A stretch of DNA of 64,000 nt from Strigamia acuminata (Eukaryota > Arthropoda > Chilopoda > Geophilomorpha > Linotaeniidae), in contig OX442316.1 of assembly GCA_949358305.1 (NCBI GenBank), forward strand, positions 11,160,001-11,224,000. Direction: 5' to 3'. Shown here piece by piece: positions 46,701 to 60,844 of this stretch. Position numbers and translations under genes: made by a program. The notes beneath the pieces are model-generated. The model worked only from the letters and a program-made list of their open reading frames with translations. It made no database searches and was not told the origin of the DNA. The stretch's first letter is position 1, and each line of letters starts with the position of its first letter.

Positions 46701-48926
46701 TTTATTGCTTTTTGACCTTAGGGGTACATTAAAACGGCGTTTCCTCGAACTTCTTGTATTACTTAATTAACAATGCATTATTAGGAAAACTGATCTCTTA
46801 ATTTTCTTTTTTTTTTTTTACCATTTTTTTTTTCTGGATTTTTTTAAGGATCTTCCATCTGTTGTAGTGCGAATTTGATGAGTGTTGACTATGAGGCAAA
46901 GGATTTTTGGTGTCAGCTTGTCTCTTCATTTTCTACACATTCGTTGAAGAAATTGCAATTATTTTTCCTCTTGTGAGTCAGTAACGTACGTGCATGTTAA
47001 AAAACAGCGATAGACTGATTTATTGCAGATCAAACAAGATGGCGAACAATGGAGGTTTACGGGAGGACAAGTGATTCAAACATGAATTACAAGGATTTTT
47101 ATCTGTTGCCACAATTGGGGTTTTTCCCTTTAAAAGTTTAATGATTCTGTATTCAGTACAGTTATAACAAATTTGAAGACTTTTTCTTTTATTTATCAAC
47201 TTAGAAGCAGAGTAAAACTGTTCACGTTGGGCATCAAAAAGTAAAAATTCACCCAACGTTTCTTTCTTGCCCGAGAGAATAAACTAAAAAGAATTTTTAA
47301 GAGATCGCAAAAAAATCTGATGGCAGTATTAAAAAAAGCAAAGCCCAGCTGTAAAAAGAAAAATTTAAAATTCCTTCAAGAAGATACAACTCGAAGCGAT
47401 TTTGTCATCACATAAAATGCCTGAAACGCAAAACGCAGACTATTTTTCATAATACAAACAGTAAGAATGATTGAAAACATTTTTTCTCCATCAACATTTA
47501 TACTAAATTGGACTCTAGATGGAGATTTGCTGTTGGTGAATCAGCCAAAATTGACAATCTGTCAATTTCAAAATATCGAGCAAAATATTCACTTCCAAAC
47601 ACACACAGGTGCAACTTAATTTCCATTCTCTTACAGCACCACTCGCAATACAATTTAGCAAAAAAATCGCCTGTTTTTCTAACCGTTCCAAACTTAACAG
47701 AATATGAAAATATGTAAAAGCGTCTAAACTTACAAGTGAATATTCAATTTTAATCTTCAGAAAAAAGAAAAATACCTTAATGCTCGAACACTGAAAAAAA
47801 ATCAGGAAAAATACACAAAATATACATAAATAGGTAACCCAAACGTTTTTCACCGCAAAGAAAATAAAAAAAAAATAAAAAAAAAGAAACGTTTACATAT
47901 TACCATTAAATATTAAGTCGATCGTGATGGATGCGGAGAAAATAGAAAAGAAAACTGTACGTATACAATGCAGCGAATGGTAAAATGTGTTTAAATTATT
48001 TCTAGCAGTAGTGAGCACTTGCATGTGCACAATATGGAGCAATGCACAACCTTATCAAAACTTCACATTTTAGTCCTCAGTATAGAAATAGCAGACCCAA
48101 CGGGGCATTGCATTATGAATACTTCACATCACCTCAGTGCACCTGGAATCTCTCGAGAAGTACTTCTCTCCTTTTGCCAAGTCATTTTCAAAATGCAAAC
48201 TTTCCATCCACTTCTTTCTTGCAAACCACCCCATAGCACCAGACGGTGCGTGCAATGAAAACGCGCGCCAATTACTGCATCTACTCGCAGCCCGAGCGAA
48301 TATACAGAGTCAACGATGGAGAAGGAGAAGCAGAAACGAAGGGAAAATCGGTCTTGCGATGCACGCCACGTCAAGTGACATTCGAATTGCGAGCATGTCT
48401 GTGTACCAACGTCATGAAATCCCCAACACAGCACCGAGCCAGAACGAGCAATTGCAAGCGGAGAAAAATATTCACCTGTGACGCTCAAAAGGACTTCTTG
48501 GCGCGCGGGAAATGAAATTATTGATTCAGCACCAAGAGGTGGAGATGGTGCGATGGAATGGGAGGAAGCCATGGTGTGGCGAAGAGGGAAGGGGAACAAC
48601 ATCAACGAACTACTAGATTTCAAATCAGCAAGAGAGATTTTAAGCCATACTGTGCATATTTTCCTTTCATTTCTCACATTCCATATCCCTTCTTTATCCT
48701 TTTTCTTTAAAAAACGCACACAAAGGAAAATTTGCTCAAATATCGACAGATTAGTCTCAAAAATTGATTGCTCGTTCGTGGTAAAGCTAGAAATGATGAT
48801 TGTGGCTAAAACTTGTCAGAATCTGTTCGGTCATTGTTCTCGAAGCTTCACCTTTATACACGTCTCTCTTGCTATTCAGAATATGGCAGGGAAGTTGAAA
48901 ATGAGACTGACTTGAATAATGCATGT

Positions 48927-49140
48927 CCAATCCTCGCCTCATTACCCACCAAACCAGTCACACGACGGGCTGGGGCCACCAACCAAATTGGCACAAATTG
49001 TAGGTTCCCTGCAATGGCTACCAGCGACGGAGACCATCAACACCTGTCCAATCAACACTTTCCCTATCGCCGACCATTCGCAGCACGAATGGATGGACTC
49101 ACGGGGGTAGTAATGAGTCGGGAACACATTTGAGGATTGG
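48927..49140. repeat. Possible short inverted-repeat element (214 bp)
   Basis: CCAATCCTC at 48927-48935 is answered by GAGGATTGG at 49132-49140. Just inside, CTCATTACCC on the left is matched by GGGTAGTAATGAG on the right, so the ends pair over about 20 bases with an insertion on one side. The interior is GC-richer than its surroundings and has no recognisable coding function. Confidence 0.35.
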
Positions 49141-49561
49141 CAACTGTAAATGATGACTGGGGATAAGCATCAATTGATAAATTCAATCAATGAGAAATTT
49201 TAACTTTTTTTTATTTTTTTTTTGTTCTGTTAGAAAAATGACAAATTGCATTTTTTTTTATATCGCCTTTGAGATTTTATTTTTTATCTTGAAAAACTTA
49301 AAATTTTCTTCAGCTATTTTTCTTCAGATATATTGATTTTCCCACTCTCATTGATCTTTTTTTCTTCTCTGTCTGCTCGTTAGTTTTAAAAACCTCATGT
49401 ACCGATCAAAAATTTTTTCATTTTAATTTCTCTCAACCATTTTCAAAACGCCAAGCCGTGCGAAAATAAAAATTATCAATTTTCGATCGTTTTTAATGCT
49501 GAACCGACTGATTTGTAGAAATTCATCACGGGAAAACTAATAAAAATATATTTTAATACCT

Positions 49562-49594
<33 letters not shown>

Positions 49595-52216
49595 AAATCG
49601 CCCATTTGAGATTTAAAAAAGAAAGAATTTTATTGCTCATAATTCCTCCTCAAATAAATTTTGAAAAAAAAAATCATAAAAAGTTTCAAAAATGAAATAA
49701 AATTAAAAAGAAATTAATCTACAAACCTATAAAAACTTGTTTTTCAACAAAAAGTTTCCCGAAATTTAAATAACATTTTTTTTTTTTTAAATTTAATAAA
49801 TCTTGCACGCACAATTGGAGCGTGCTATGATTTACAGCATTTAAAATTGGAAATTGCCAAACCTAGTACAAAATTGAATTCAGCTCGACGAGAAACTAAA
49901 TCCTTCTTATCAGTAGAAACACACTCTATACGTGATAATTTATTTCTCTCACTCCCTACATTTTCTTTCCAAACTTTACACTGCACTTTTTGTAACCGCA
50001 AGTCAACCACTTAAATTTATTCATTACCAATTTCACAATTTAGCACTTTCTATAATTATTCTTCAAATAACATAAAACACCCACACAGTTTTTCAGACAT
50101 CAACTTCCATTTGCAAATGTATGCATCAGTATTTCGTTTAATTCGTTTATTTCAATTTTCGCAAATGTTAACAAACATTACGCGCTTCTAGTCGTCTAAG
50201 TAATTAAACTACCACAAACAACGACATCTTCAACTCTGCATAGCTATCACAACATCTTATTGTAGTATTTATTTATTTTTTTTTACATCTAATTTCCCAC
50301 AGCAAACATCCTGAGTGCCTCTAAATCACTACAACACTTCATTTCGCCACAAGACAATACTTCTCGAGTGCTTGAACACATCAAGTAAAGTATAATTAAA
50401 TATTTACAGTCTAAAAACTAAAAGAGTACACTACTCCTGCAATTAAATTTCGAGATTTATTTATTGCTTCTTCCCTAAATAGGTTGAATTGTAACCGTCA
50501 CAACGCTCGTTTGCAAGCTGTTTGTCCACAAAAAAAATTTAACCAGCTAAATGGACCCACAAGATTTAAACTTTGAATGCCAAAATAAACGGATAAATCC
50601 ACAAATTGGGTCAATAGTCCTCGGTTAAGTGAATATAATAAATAAACATCTACTAATAAACATACTTTTGCTGAAAGCCGCCGGACAATAAAAAATATTA
50701 CATTTGTAGCAACGAAAAGAACAGCTGTCATTCAATACTATCGTCGTCGCAGCAGACACATTTTTCAAAAGAGTATAGAAACATCACACAATAACAGTGC
50801 CAAACCTCGCTCGCCTGGCTCACTCGTTCAAAAAAATAACAAAATCAAACCGACATTGTTCAGACCGGCGATTTAAAGTGGCCATTCAAAGTGACTAAAA
50901 CATGACACGTTTAAAACGAGATATATCATGTGCAACAACAACTGCTTGCACTTTTAAAATTACATTTCATTGAAAAAAGTGATAGCATGTCATGTTGCAC
51001 TTAAAATCTAAATGCGAAGGCCACAGCAGAGCTAGAAAATATTTTAGTGTATGGTTGACTTAAAACGAGATTAATCAAAATATTATTTTATGGTGTTCTG
51101 TTCGTTTCTAGTAAAGCAGAGAAAGATCCGTAATGGTATCATTAAAAAAAAACCATTCATTTTCTAACATTTCCAATTGGAAAGTCAAAGGACCACTTGC
51201 ACTTATTCCAAAGATGTTCTCAAACATATAATTTTCCATCATTAACTAATAAAAAAATAAAAATTTGATAATAACAGAGAGATGCAGGCAAGCAATGGAA
51301 CAGTCGTTAGAATTGGCGAACGGACACGACTTTTAGTATAAAATGTGACAAATTTAATGATAGTCTGAATAAATTTGATAATTGCAAGTGCGTGATTCAA
51401 TTCAAACTACTAACCAAACAAAAAAGAGTTTATTGTAAAAACTAGCTACGAAACTTTTATTTTATTTGGTACTATTAATTTTTAATGCGATCAAAGTATT
51501 CGCCTTGTTTGTTTTACTTTATTTGGATGGAACGAAACCGTTGATTGCTCCTGTAGCACTTACCGCGTATATAAAACGGCGTATAACCTTTGATGAAACA
51601 ACAATAGAAGCATCTATTTACATTCCTATTATTTTCATTGGCCATCTATTGCAGAAAATAACTACTGAACCACTGCAGCCAAGTCAACATAATTCCAGCA
51701 ATCCCATAATCCCCAACTATAATAACAACATAATGAAGGAAAGGTTCACATCATAAATAACGCCTATAATTCCTACACGGTACGTAAACCGAAACATAAA
51801 ATTACAATTTTTCAAGAAAGAATGTTTTAAACCTAATCATGAATTTCCCTTCTACCGGTTCCCTTCAACTCCCCTTACTTGACGTTACATAAAAATGCAA
51901 ACTAAGGACCCCCCCCCCCCACCTCCCCAACCCCCCACGCTGCACCAACCGTAAGTACACAGTTTTTTTTAATCCACTCACGATTTTGTGTGTCCCATCA
52001 GGAGGCAAAGATGCATCTGCCCATAATGATAACTTGATTGTTAGACTGAGGGTATGAAGTGCAGAGCTGAGGGACCTGTTCTTGTCTACACGTAGAGATC
52101 ATAACTTTGTGAATTACTCGTTGCTTGCTTCCACAGCACCTGCACACTTTCTTGGCCAAAAAATGCCCGCCTTCTTCTAAAAGGCGACGCCACCATAAAA
52201 AGAAACCCTTTACAGC

Positions 52217-52253
52217 TATAAAAGGAAGCTTCTCGCTTGTCCGAAGCTCAGCT
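52217..52253 (+). promoter_or_regulatory. TATA box plus initiator-like pair (tentative)
   Basis: TATAAAAGG at 52217-52225 is followed by TCAGCT at 52248-52253. The A of TCAG lies 33 nt after the first T of the TATA box, close to the usual arthropod TATA-initiator spacing of about 30 nt. No convincing coding exon follows within sight, and in AT-rich DNA a TATA match alone is common. Confidence 0.2.
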
Positions 52254-55200
52254 GCTCAAAGCAAACAGGCAAAAAGAAGAAGCAGCCAAGTTAGGATTTT
52301 GTTTCATCTAGTGAGCCCTCTGAGATATGTGCCAACCTTCATTCCAATTCTTTCTCTACTTTTTTCCTCTACCTTTTTTCCCCAACACTTGTTTCCAATA
52401 CAATTCCTGTCTTTGGGTAGATATTGGTAGCTTGGGGAAACGAATAACTTTGATAGTAGGAATCTATTGCGTGCACTTGTTCGATTTTTCCATTTAGAAT
52501 TCCTACAACTACCTGGGTTTTGTCTCTTTACTTTGTGCTCTTTTTTATTTGCCCCTTTCTTACAGGCTTTTTCAACGAGAGACATCGAAAAAAAGTTATT
52601 TTTATAACAACCTTTGTAACAAGTTCAAAAAAAATGTCGCAACTTTGCAAGCCATTGTACGAAAGATATTTAAATAGAAGGGGAAAAAACATTTACCTTT
52701 GGGTGTTATTTAAAAAGAATAATGTTTTAAGATTCAATTATGTATATTTTAACATATAATCCAAAAAATTAGAATGAGCTATAAAGTTTTTCTTATTTCC
52801 ATTTTAGAAAATTCTTTACTGCCAACCTTACTCATATAAAAATAACACGAAATATTGTATCGTTTTATTACATTGGTACTTTCTATTAAATTACACTCCT
52901 CAGCTTCAACATATAATTTTAATTTAATGGCTCAATAAGCCATGTGGTATTCTATTATATCACAACATCAGCCTTTTATATATCAAAGTAACTTATCCTA
53001 TTACAATACAATTGCTATGGTAGCAAAAAAAGATTATTCTTGCTGCAATGGCGACCACGAAACCTATTCAACAAACAAAAAACAGCAAAAACTAAAAGGG
53101 AAAAAAATGGCAAGTCGTTAAAAGAAACTAAGGTTAAGACATACACCACATCCACATGGTATTTGCCTAATGGATTCACAGAATTAATTTAATTAAAAGT
53201 CCATTCACAGCCTGCGAGAGAGAAGCAGGCCTTAAAAACAGACATTTAATCTATTTTGTCAACATTCGTTTATTAAAGTCAGCTAGCAGTAAAATCGGAG
53301 GACAGCACTAGCATCCATCCATTTTTTTTCTTCTTTCCTTTTTTTAATGTAATTACAAAAGCAACATGATATAAAAGCTTTCCGAATTGTTAATAATTAA
53401 AATACTTTCTAGTTTCGGGTATTCGTTTCCATTTCGATTTTATCTATGCATGCAGGTTCATCAAATAGTGATGGGAATTTAGAAAAAAAAATAATACAAA
53501 TCAAATACAGAGTAGAAAGGATACATAAATAATTCATCTTACAACATAAAAATTGAAAAGGATATAAGTGAAAGTACATTAAAGTTAGCATACATATGCA
53601 AAACCAACGTATTGATTCAATATGATTGAAAATATAGAACATTTAAAACTGTATTGCTTCTCAGTTCGGGTCCTTGTTTAACATTTTAATTTAAACCAAT
53701 CATGTTGCCTAGCCAACTTTTACACAAATTAAGCAGAAAGTGTGCAACTTAGAAGTTGTAACACAAAAAACCACGCTTCTACTTTTTATTCAACACCATT
53801 AAAAGTCTGTTTGATATATTGAATTGGTAGATTAAACTGTCTGCAAAACAATTGATCACTTAGATAATCTAGCTATCTGAAGACAAAGTAAAAAGCCTAA
53901 TGTGTAATAGTTTCTTTCCCTCCTTCCGTGACATGTGAGAAATGGCAAGTGACAATTCCAATTGGTCAGTATAGCCTTTACAGTATTTTATCCTAAAACA
54001 TAACTTTTCTGTCGTAACAAGTTTATTTAAATATGAATTAAATTCCCCACTCAACAAGTTACGCCCAACGACTCGGATTGTGTCATAATTTCTTCTCATT
54101 CAACATTCATCATGCATAACATGCAATTTCGTGTAGGCACAGCTTGCATTTCTAAATCATTTACAAACAAATATCACCACTTCTGTTTATTTAGTAAATT
54201 GTATACGGCGTGTAATCATACAAGTATTTGACTAGCAAATTATATCGTACAACATGATTTCCTTTGATTTGATTTATTTATTTTTTAAATATAAAATTTA
54301 CTGCCCGTGATTTTTATTATTGACATAAATTTTAAAATAAAAATTTTTGTGCAACACTTTTCTGTCTGGGTTTTTGCGTAGAAAAGAAAAAAAAGTATTG
54401 ACATATTTTATCCGCCTTTAGTTTAGACTTCTCCGATATTATTCAATTTGCCACACGTCCGTCTAATATATTTTCAATCAGAATTGCGCATAGGCAATTC
54501 AAAGCAAAATGTATCCATACTCGATATAAATCAAGAAATAAAAGCATCGCACGTATGCAACAACTTTAATGGATAAATTTACAGATTTATTTCAACCGCA
54601 TAAATTAGTTGAGATTGATTATCCTAACCGCAAACATAATGTCGTTATGAAACGAGGAACATAAATTACTTTGAATTTTCACATTCTCCATTCTAACAGC
54701 AAGCGACATTACGTTCCCACAGTTCCCCCCGTCGTCATAATCTATGCTCAGCTTTAAAAACCCAATTCTTTTAAATTTCCTCCCGCAAACTAAATTTACC
54801 TCAACATTACACATTGACAAACACATCTTTTCCTTCCCACACATTCTGCTCCAGCCAGCCCTACAGCTTCAACCAAATTTTACTATCGATTTCTCTACTC
54901 TTGACAGAAAAACCAACTCTGACCTCTACCTTTTGCCTCCCCTCTATCCAATTTTATCAATCTGCACAAACATTGCCCAATTGCGCCTATTAGGTTATAC
55001 AAGTTTGTTGAACTGTATTAACCCTCCATGATTTTCCATCCAATAACATGTTTTCCTTCCCATTTCGTATCACAATATAAATAGAAAGCAGAAAAATCCA
55101 CACGTATAAAACCACAACAAAAGTGTTTACATCATCATTTTTTTTCAACAAAAACACCTTATGGTAACATTTCCCTCGAACAATTCAAAGTTTCAACTTA

Positions 55201-57545
55201 CAATCAAAGCTGAGATCAAAACATGCATTTCGTTGTCATTGGAACTGCATTGGAACTGCAGTAGAAATAGAGAGACGGGGAGAGGGAGGGCAGATGGGAC
55301 GGCAGAGAATTTTATATAGAAAATTATTACATATATTGGATTTTCAAAGCAAAATACCAGGTGACATCAAATCAATATTGTCCATCCCCGCACCGTCTTC
55401 AGACTGGTAGTTTCCAAGCGTACAGTCCTGTCATTTTCTATTCCGCTTGCAATTTCCTGTGTCGCCATCTCGTGCGTATAAAATTCTTAGAACTCCAGTG
55501 TCCATCAACACTGATGCCAACACAATAACGCGAGCAAACTTTATGAAACGAATATTTCAATTGGAATATAGCTAATTTAGTTTGGAGAATGTAGTGTGGC
55601 TAATCAGCAGTGAGACAGTTTGCAATTTGAACCACTTGCCAGCTGCAAATATGCTTTCATATACTACATACAAATGTGGTTGAGTGTGGTTAATGAAAGA
55701 ATGGGAGGAAAATTGTACAGAGGAAACGTGTGTGATTGCTTTTGGTGTGCACGTTCATTTGTGGAAAATTCCCTTCTACACTTCCCCTTCTACTCTGCTA
55801 ACTCTCTCGCTCTCACTCAACCCAATGACTCCGTTTCAACGTCATTAACAGCCATGAAATCATTCATTAAACCACAAGGCAACACTTGTGCAAGCCAGAA
55901 AGCAAAAGTAGAAAACGGAAATTCATTATTTTACATCACGGAATAATGCCGAAATTTCAGTTTACACTCGTACCGCTTAAAACGTTATCACACTCCTACT
56001 CCCGCCGTCGTGTCTTACTAATTCTCACAAATATTCCCATTACCATTTCCTAACGATTGATAACCATGTTAGAAATGTAGACTACTTTCGAAATAAATGC
56101 ACTCAATCATAAATCAATGTAGTTGAAAAGTAAAGTACCATCACAATGCAAATACACAATAGAGTATTCAAAGCTCTCACCACTCCAACCAAAAAAATTG
56201 TTTGCTGCTTGTAAATCAGAAAAGAACTTCAGTTAAAGCGTGAAGACCTTAATGTGAAGGACGTTTAAAGCTGGAGTTTGTCAACAGCAAATTTCAACTT
56301 TAAACTTAAATATATTTTTTCTTGTTAGTCTACTTATGTTACCTTTTTTTTCACGCCTTTATACTTTCGTCTTTTTAGGAAGCTCGAAAACAATTTGCTT
56401 AAACGGTAAAGGCGAACAGGTCAACTCAAGAGTAGAGTAGACGCCGAGAAATAGGAAGAGGTTGAAGCACAACCTCACTTGGCCTCACATAAAACCAACT
56501 GTACTCTATCGCAATTATAGGTTTTTGCCACGGTCATTAATTCCACAGAGTGATTTCCACTAGAGGAGGTAGGAAAGAACTACAAAAAACCAACGTAAAA
56601 AACTAAGAAATATAAAAATATACACATACGCGTGTCGGCCAATGTATATAATTCTTTTCTTACTTATTACGATCAGTGAGTGACCAGAAAGAATAAATTA
56701 AATTAGCGGATTAAAACTACTATAAAATCACTACGAAAGAAACTTTCTGCGTTATTAATAAGAAACCTAAAAAGAAAGCTTAAAAAATAATAAAAGATTC
56801 TAAAACTAATAACAATTTCAAGAGAAATGAAAACCCACATTATTGTTATCGATTCTCCCAGTCTTCCTTAAAGAAGAACAAATTAGTATTCTGAATTGTC
56901 TTGTAAGAAAGAAAAAAAATGTAAACAAACAAAACTTTTAAAATATAGAAGAAAAAAAAGAGGAATTTTTTATGGTTGTTCTATACCAACGTCGTAAACT
57001 TACCGTTAAATCAATTTCAGTTTCTCAACATCAGTAACTACACTGCGTGATCTAGAGCCATAGATTTATGACTTGTTAGTTCTCTGTAACAGGACAGGAA
57101 ATAGTGCAGCAATTAATCTCCACAACACATTTTTGTCATTGTGTCTGCAGCAGGCAATACAAAATTACACCTCTTTTTTATTTTTTGCTACTCAAATACA
57201 CAACTCCAGTGAAAAAACAAAAAAAAACCAACAACACATGTTATTCATTGCAGGTAAAAGTCTAGGAAAAATCCATAGAACAACAATTTTATTGTGTGTG
57301 GAGAGCCGAGAGCTATTTTACATAACAATATGTGCATTCGAAAATAGAAACTTTTCCGCATTTCTTGCAATAAATGTGACTTCATCTTCGATGCAAAACA
57401 AAAAAGCCTTTAAAAATCCAGCTTGGCATACCAATCTGATGTAGAAAAGATGAAGCATAAAACATGCTAAAACGAAAAACGGATTAGAGTAAAAGCAAAC
57501 GAGATTCAGTTGTTTCTGTTTTCGAATGCAGTTGGCGTCACACAG

Positions 57546-57546
<1 letters not shown>

Positions 57547-57601
<55 letters not shown>
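57547..57601. repeat. (CA)n microsatellite
   Basis: An uninterrupted CA dinucleotide run of 55 nt (27 full repeats). Confidence 0.99.
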
Positions 57602-57603
<2 letters not shown>

Positions 57604-58453
57604 TCAAATTAGTGATTTTTCAGTTGTTCACAAATCAGCTTATAATTGAATCCTACATGTTAGCAGGGTTGACTGTTCATTGCAAAGCGCTTTAAGAAGA
57701 AATGTCTTGTTCTCCTTCCACAGGGGAGTGTTAATCAGAGCCCATTGGGAGGGCATTTGAGACCACTCAGTAGGGGACAATGAGTGCAGCCGATAGGGAA
57801 TTGTACACCAGAATCAATAAAATTGCCTAACTTTAAGGCGCAATTTTTGGAACTGCGGTCATCTAAAGCTCTCCACCTAAGCAATAAATACACACAAATA
57901 AAGAGTCAACAAATTACCTAAGTGTCACTGGGTCAGAAACACATAAAACAGCATTTTTCCTCGCCCCTTTCTGCCCTCCCATTCGCTCAAGTGTGATTCG
58001 ACTGAAACAGACGTTGTTTAATCTTTTAGATGCGATAGTAAATTGTTCAATGTTTGTTTTATCTTGTGCAGGACCGCGGTCTGGGTCGCATAAAATGCAA
58101 ACATAATTTGTACGCTTCTCCATTATTATTCTTTTTTTTACGATGATTTGAGTTGGAAACTCCATACACAACAAGACCATACGATGGCACACAACTCCGC
58201 ACAGCCTATCTCTGGATAATAAATTCACACATTGCTCACACCAGGGACCAATACGTTTTCTTCTTGCGCTATGCTCTTTAAACAAATCGAAAAAGCAACA
58301 AATCTGACAAAAATATTCTTTCTGCATGTCTTTCGACCTAGATGGAACAAAACAAACAATTAGGCTGGAAAAATAATTTCAATTTCCTTTGAAAATGTAC
58401 TTTAGAAACAAAACAAGCTAAAACCCGTGGTCTTTTGTTGTTTGACATTGACA

Positions 58454-58592
58454 ATGTATACAATGTTCACTCGTGCTGCCTTAAGATTCTCAGCAAAGCC
58501 AAAGGTTACAACTAGATTGCTTCCTGGTGCCAGGAGCCATCTGCAGTTTACTTCAGCAGATGGTCAAGTAAAAATGAAGACAAGTGGCTCAA
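58454..58592 (+). CDS. Candidate first exon with mitochondrial-type leader
   Basis: The stretch from ATG at 58454 (a second ATG at 58463) to a GTAATG donor after 58592 is open and has clearly higher GC than its surroundings. It encodes MYTMFTRAALRFSAKPKVTT followed by an Arg- and Ser-containing region and KMKTSGS. Arg-rich, acid-free and amphipathic, it looks like a mitochondrial presequence. It ends in phase 1, compatible with the candidate exon at 59809-59904. I do not recognise the protein family. It could be a nested or neighbouring gene on the strand opposite to Dscam, a pseudogene, or chance. Confidence 0.35.
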
Positions 58593-59808
58593 GTAATGAA
58601 AATCAGAAAATATTTATATTGCTGCCAGCATGCTACAGTGATTGCATCAAAATATTAACAATTGCAAACCCTCAAACTAAAAATAAACAAAACTTTCTTG
58701 AAATAACAAGTTCATTAGTTATTACCGGGTGGCAGGGTCAAAATCTGGTCGCAAATGTGTCACGAAACATATTAATGACCCAAAATACCATTTTAACCAA
58801 ATTGATGAGACAGACTAATTTGCTTAAGGAATAATTACAGAAAAAAAAAATTTATCTAATTAGGTGTCAAGTTACATCCCAGAGTGTAAAACTTAACCCG
58901 TCCACACACGGTCCTAAAAATCAATGCACATTCTTGACAGTGGTCATTAGTCTACACCTCATAAATCTATTAGCAAAAGCGCTGCTAGAATTTCTCCCGG
59001 TAAGCTTCACCAGATGTTACTGACGATAAAGCAACTGAGGTTGCTCATTCGTGCTCACTGCTCAGTCAAGATCGAGGTCAAGATATACAAACACCAATAA
59101 GAACACTGGCTCATGTTTTCATACGGCGTGATGTCACAAGCAGTTGAAATGCCAAGGAAAGAAAGAAAAGAAAATTGCAGACTTAAAATAAGAAAGATTT
59201 TGTAATAAAATAAAACAATTTTTTGTTGCTGCAAAAAGTACTATTTCCATTGGCTGCGCCGTATCTTGAAGAAGAAAAATATCCGGGCTATATCTTGAAA
59301 CCGTAATATTTTATTCAAAGTAGGGTTAAGGACAGATAAGCCTTTGTTTTATGCTTGTAGTATGTAAAGCAGTGCTTTAAGACGCATTTTTTGAATCTAA
59401 AAGGTGTGCACCTCATTCAGGAACATTGTTTTACGCCTAAATAAACCTTTTATTTTCTAGGCGGTAAACCCCTGGAGTACTAGATTATAGTTAACAGTCC
59501 TTGGTAAGACTCAAACGCTGTAATAGTGTTCCGAATTGCAAGTAAAGATCTTTTAGTACCATTACCGGCTAATTTATAACTCAATTTCAAGTAACAATTT
59601 CTTCTGTTTAGACCAGGATTGGCAAACTCCTTAAGCAGTTGTTGAAAACTTTTAGGCCAGAGAATGTGCGATAACAACTGCACACATAAACATACTATTC
59701 GCGACCAACTACTGTAATGAATTGAGTGGAGAGAACCAAAGATAAATGACATTCAGGTACCAAAAATGTCATCTCTAGATAAATCCCATTCGCTTTCACC
59801 ATTTGCAG

Positions 59809-59904
59809 TGTCAAACATGGGCACTCATAAGAAGCTTTTACCGGGCCAAATGCATCACCTGATTTTAAATTGGTTTTTATATTCCATTGCACCCAATGGT
59901 GAAG
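59809..59904 (+). CDS. Candidate second exon of the plus-strand gene
   Basis: A 96-nt stretch lies between a good acceptor (CACCATTTGCAG) and a perfect donor (GTAAGT). Only one of the three plus-strand frames is open. It enters in phase 1 and would join the exon at 58454-58592 to read ...MSNMGTHKKLLPGQMHHL and onward, with a hydrophobic LILNWFLYSIA segment. The minus strand is also open here, which weakens the case. No third exon was found. The family is not recognised. Confidence 0.25.
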
Positions 59905-60844
59905 GTAAGTAGAATATAGAATGACTAATTCATTTTACATAACAGTCTTCAAATTGTAAAAACTAAAGAAAAAAATTTTTCTGTAATTTATAAAAATTTC
60001 ATGTATCCCTAAATTATCTAATGAATATTTTAAAAACGAAACATTTAGCGAATAGACGCTTATAAACATGTAGTCATTAGTAATCAACATTCAACTTACT
60101 AAAAAGTAGCAACGCAAAACATGTATGTCGTTAAATAAATTTTTCCAATTTAATAATTGAAAAATTAATTTTGATAACAATAAATTCAAATTGCAAATAT
60201 TGTTGTATTAATAGTGCACTGTTAAAAATTAAAGAAGCCTTGACAAAGACAAATTAGCCGCATTAAAAAATTTACCATAAAGATTTTAAAGTAGCCCCTA
60301 TTCCAATCTTCTCTAAATGCAAATATTAAGCTTTACTGTAGCTCGCTTTACCAGGGAGTTGTTAAATTAGACATACCCTATATTTTTTCTTCTCTAAATT
60401 GTTTGTTTTTCTAATAAATTAATATTAATGTCAATATTAGTAATGCAGTTTTAAATATGTAAGATTGCATGAAAAGTTTAAGCAAGGTTTTAAAAACTTT
60501 CCATGTGTAAACACATATTAATGCATTAAAATTAAGTTCACAGAAAGTTTCGAAAAACAGCTCGAGGTGTTTCTAGTGAAACTGCAAACCATTCTTTTTT
60601 TTTAAAAAAAAATAATCCTTAATGCTCGAAAAAATTTTAAAAAAATAATTCAATGAGTCTTGATTTTTTTACACATCATATAAGATGTCCGTATAATTAC
60701 ATTTAGCTCAAAGCTTGCCAGTCCTTCAACCAACCATCTTCAGGCTACAAAATGTATGTCAAAAGGTTTACCAAATTCTTCAAATAATTATTTTGCCAAA
60801 AAAATACAAAAAATCAACATTTTATAACTTAAAAACAAACACAC

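Noticed and set aside
47515-47853. Minus-strand frame starting with a hydrophobic, signal-like stretch, upstream of Ig1
   Set aside because: The only nearby donor-like site (AAG|GTATTT) leaves phase 0, which does not fit the phase-1 Ig1 exon. The hydrophobic stretch is explained by T-rich low-complexity DNA.
48129-48719. 196-codon minus-strand frame
   Set aside because: It overlaps several plus-strand frames in a GC-elevated patch, and no domain or consistent codon signal supports it as a gene.
57547-57601. CA run considered as a regulatory or telomere-like repeat
   Set aside because: It is a plain dinucleotide microsatellite without the unit of an arthropod telomere repeat.
57914-58327. 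Cysteine-rich minus-strand frame with several CxxC pairs
   Set aside because: The spacing fits no zinc-finger family I know, there is no splice context, and neighbouring frames are also partly open.
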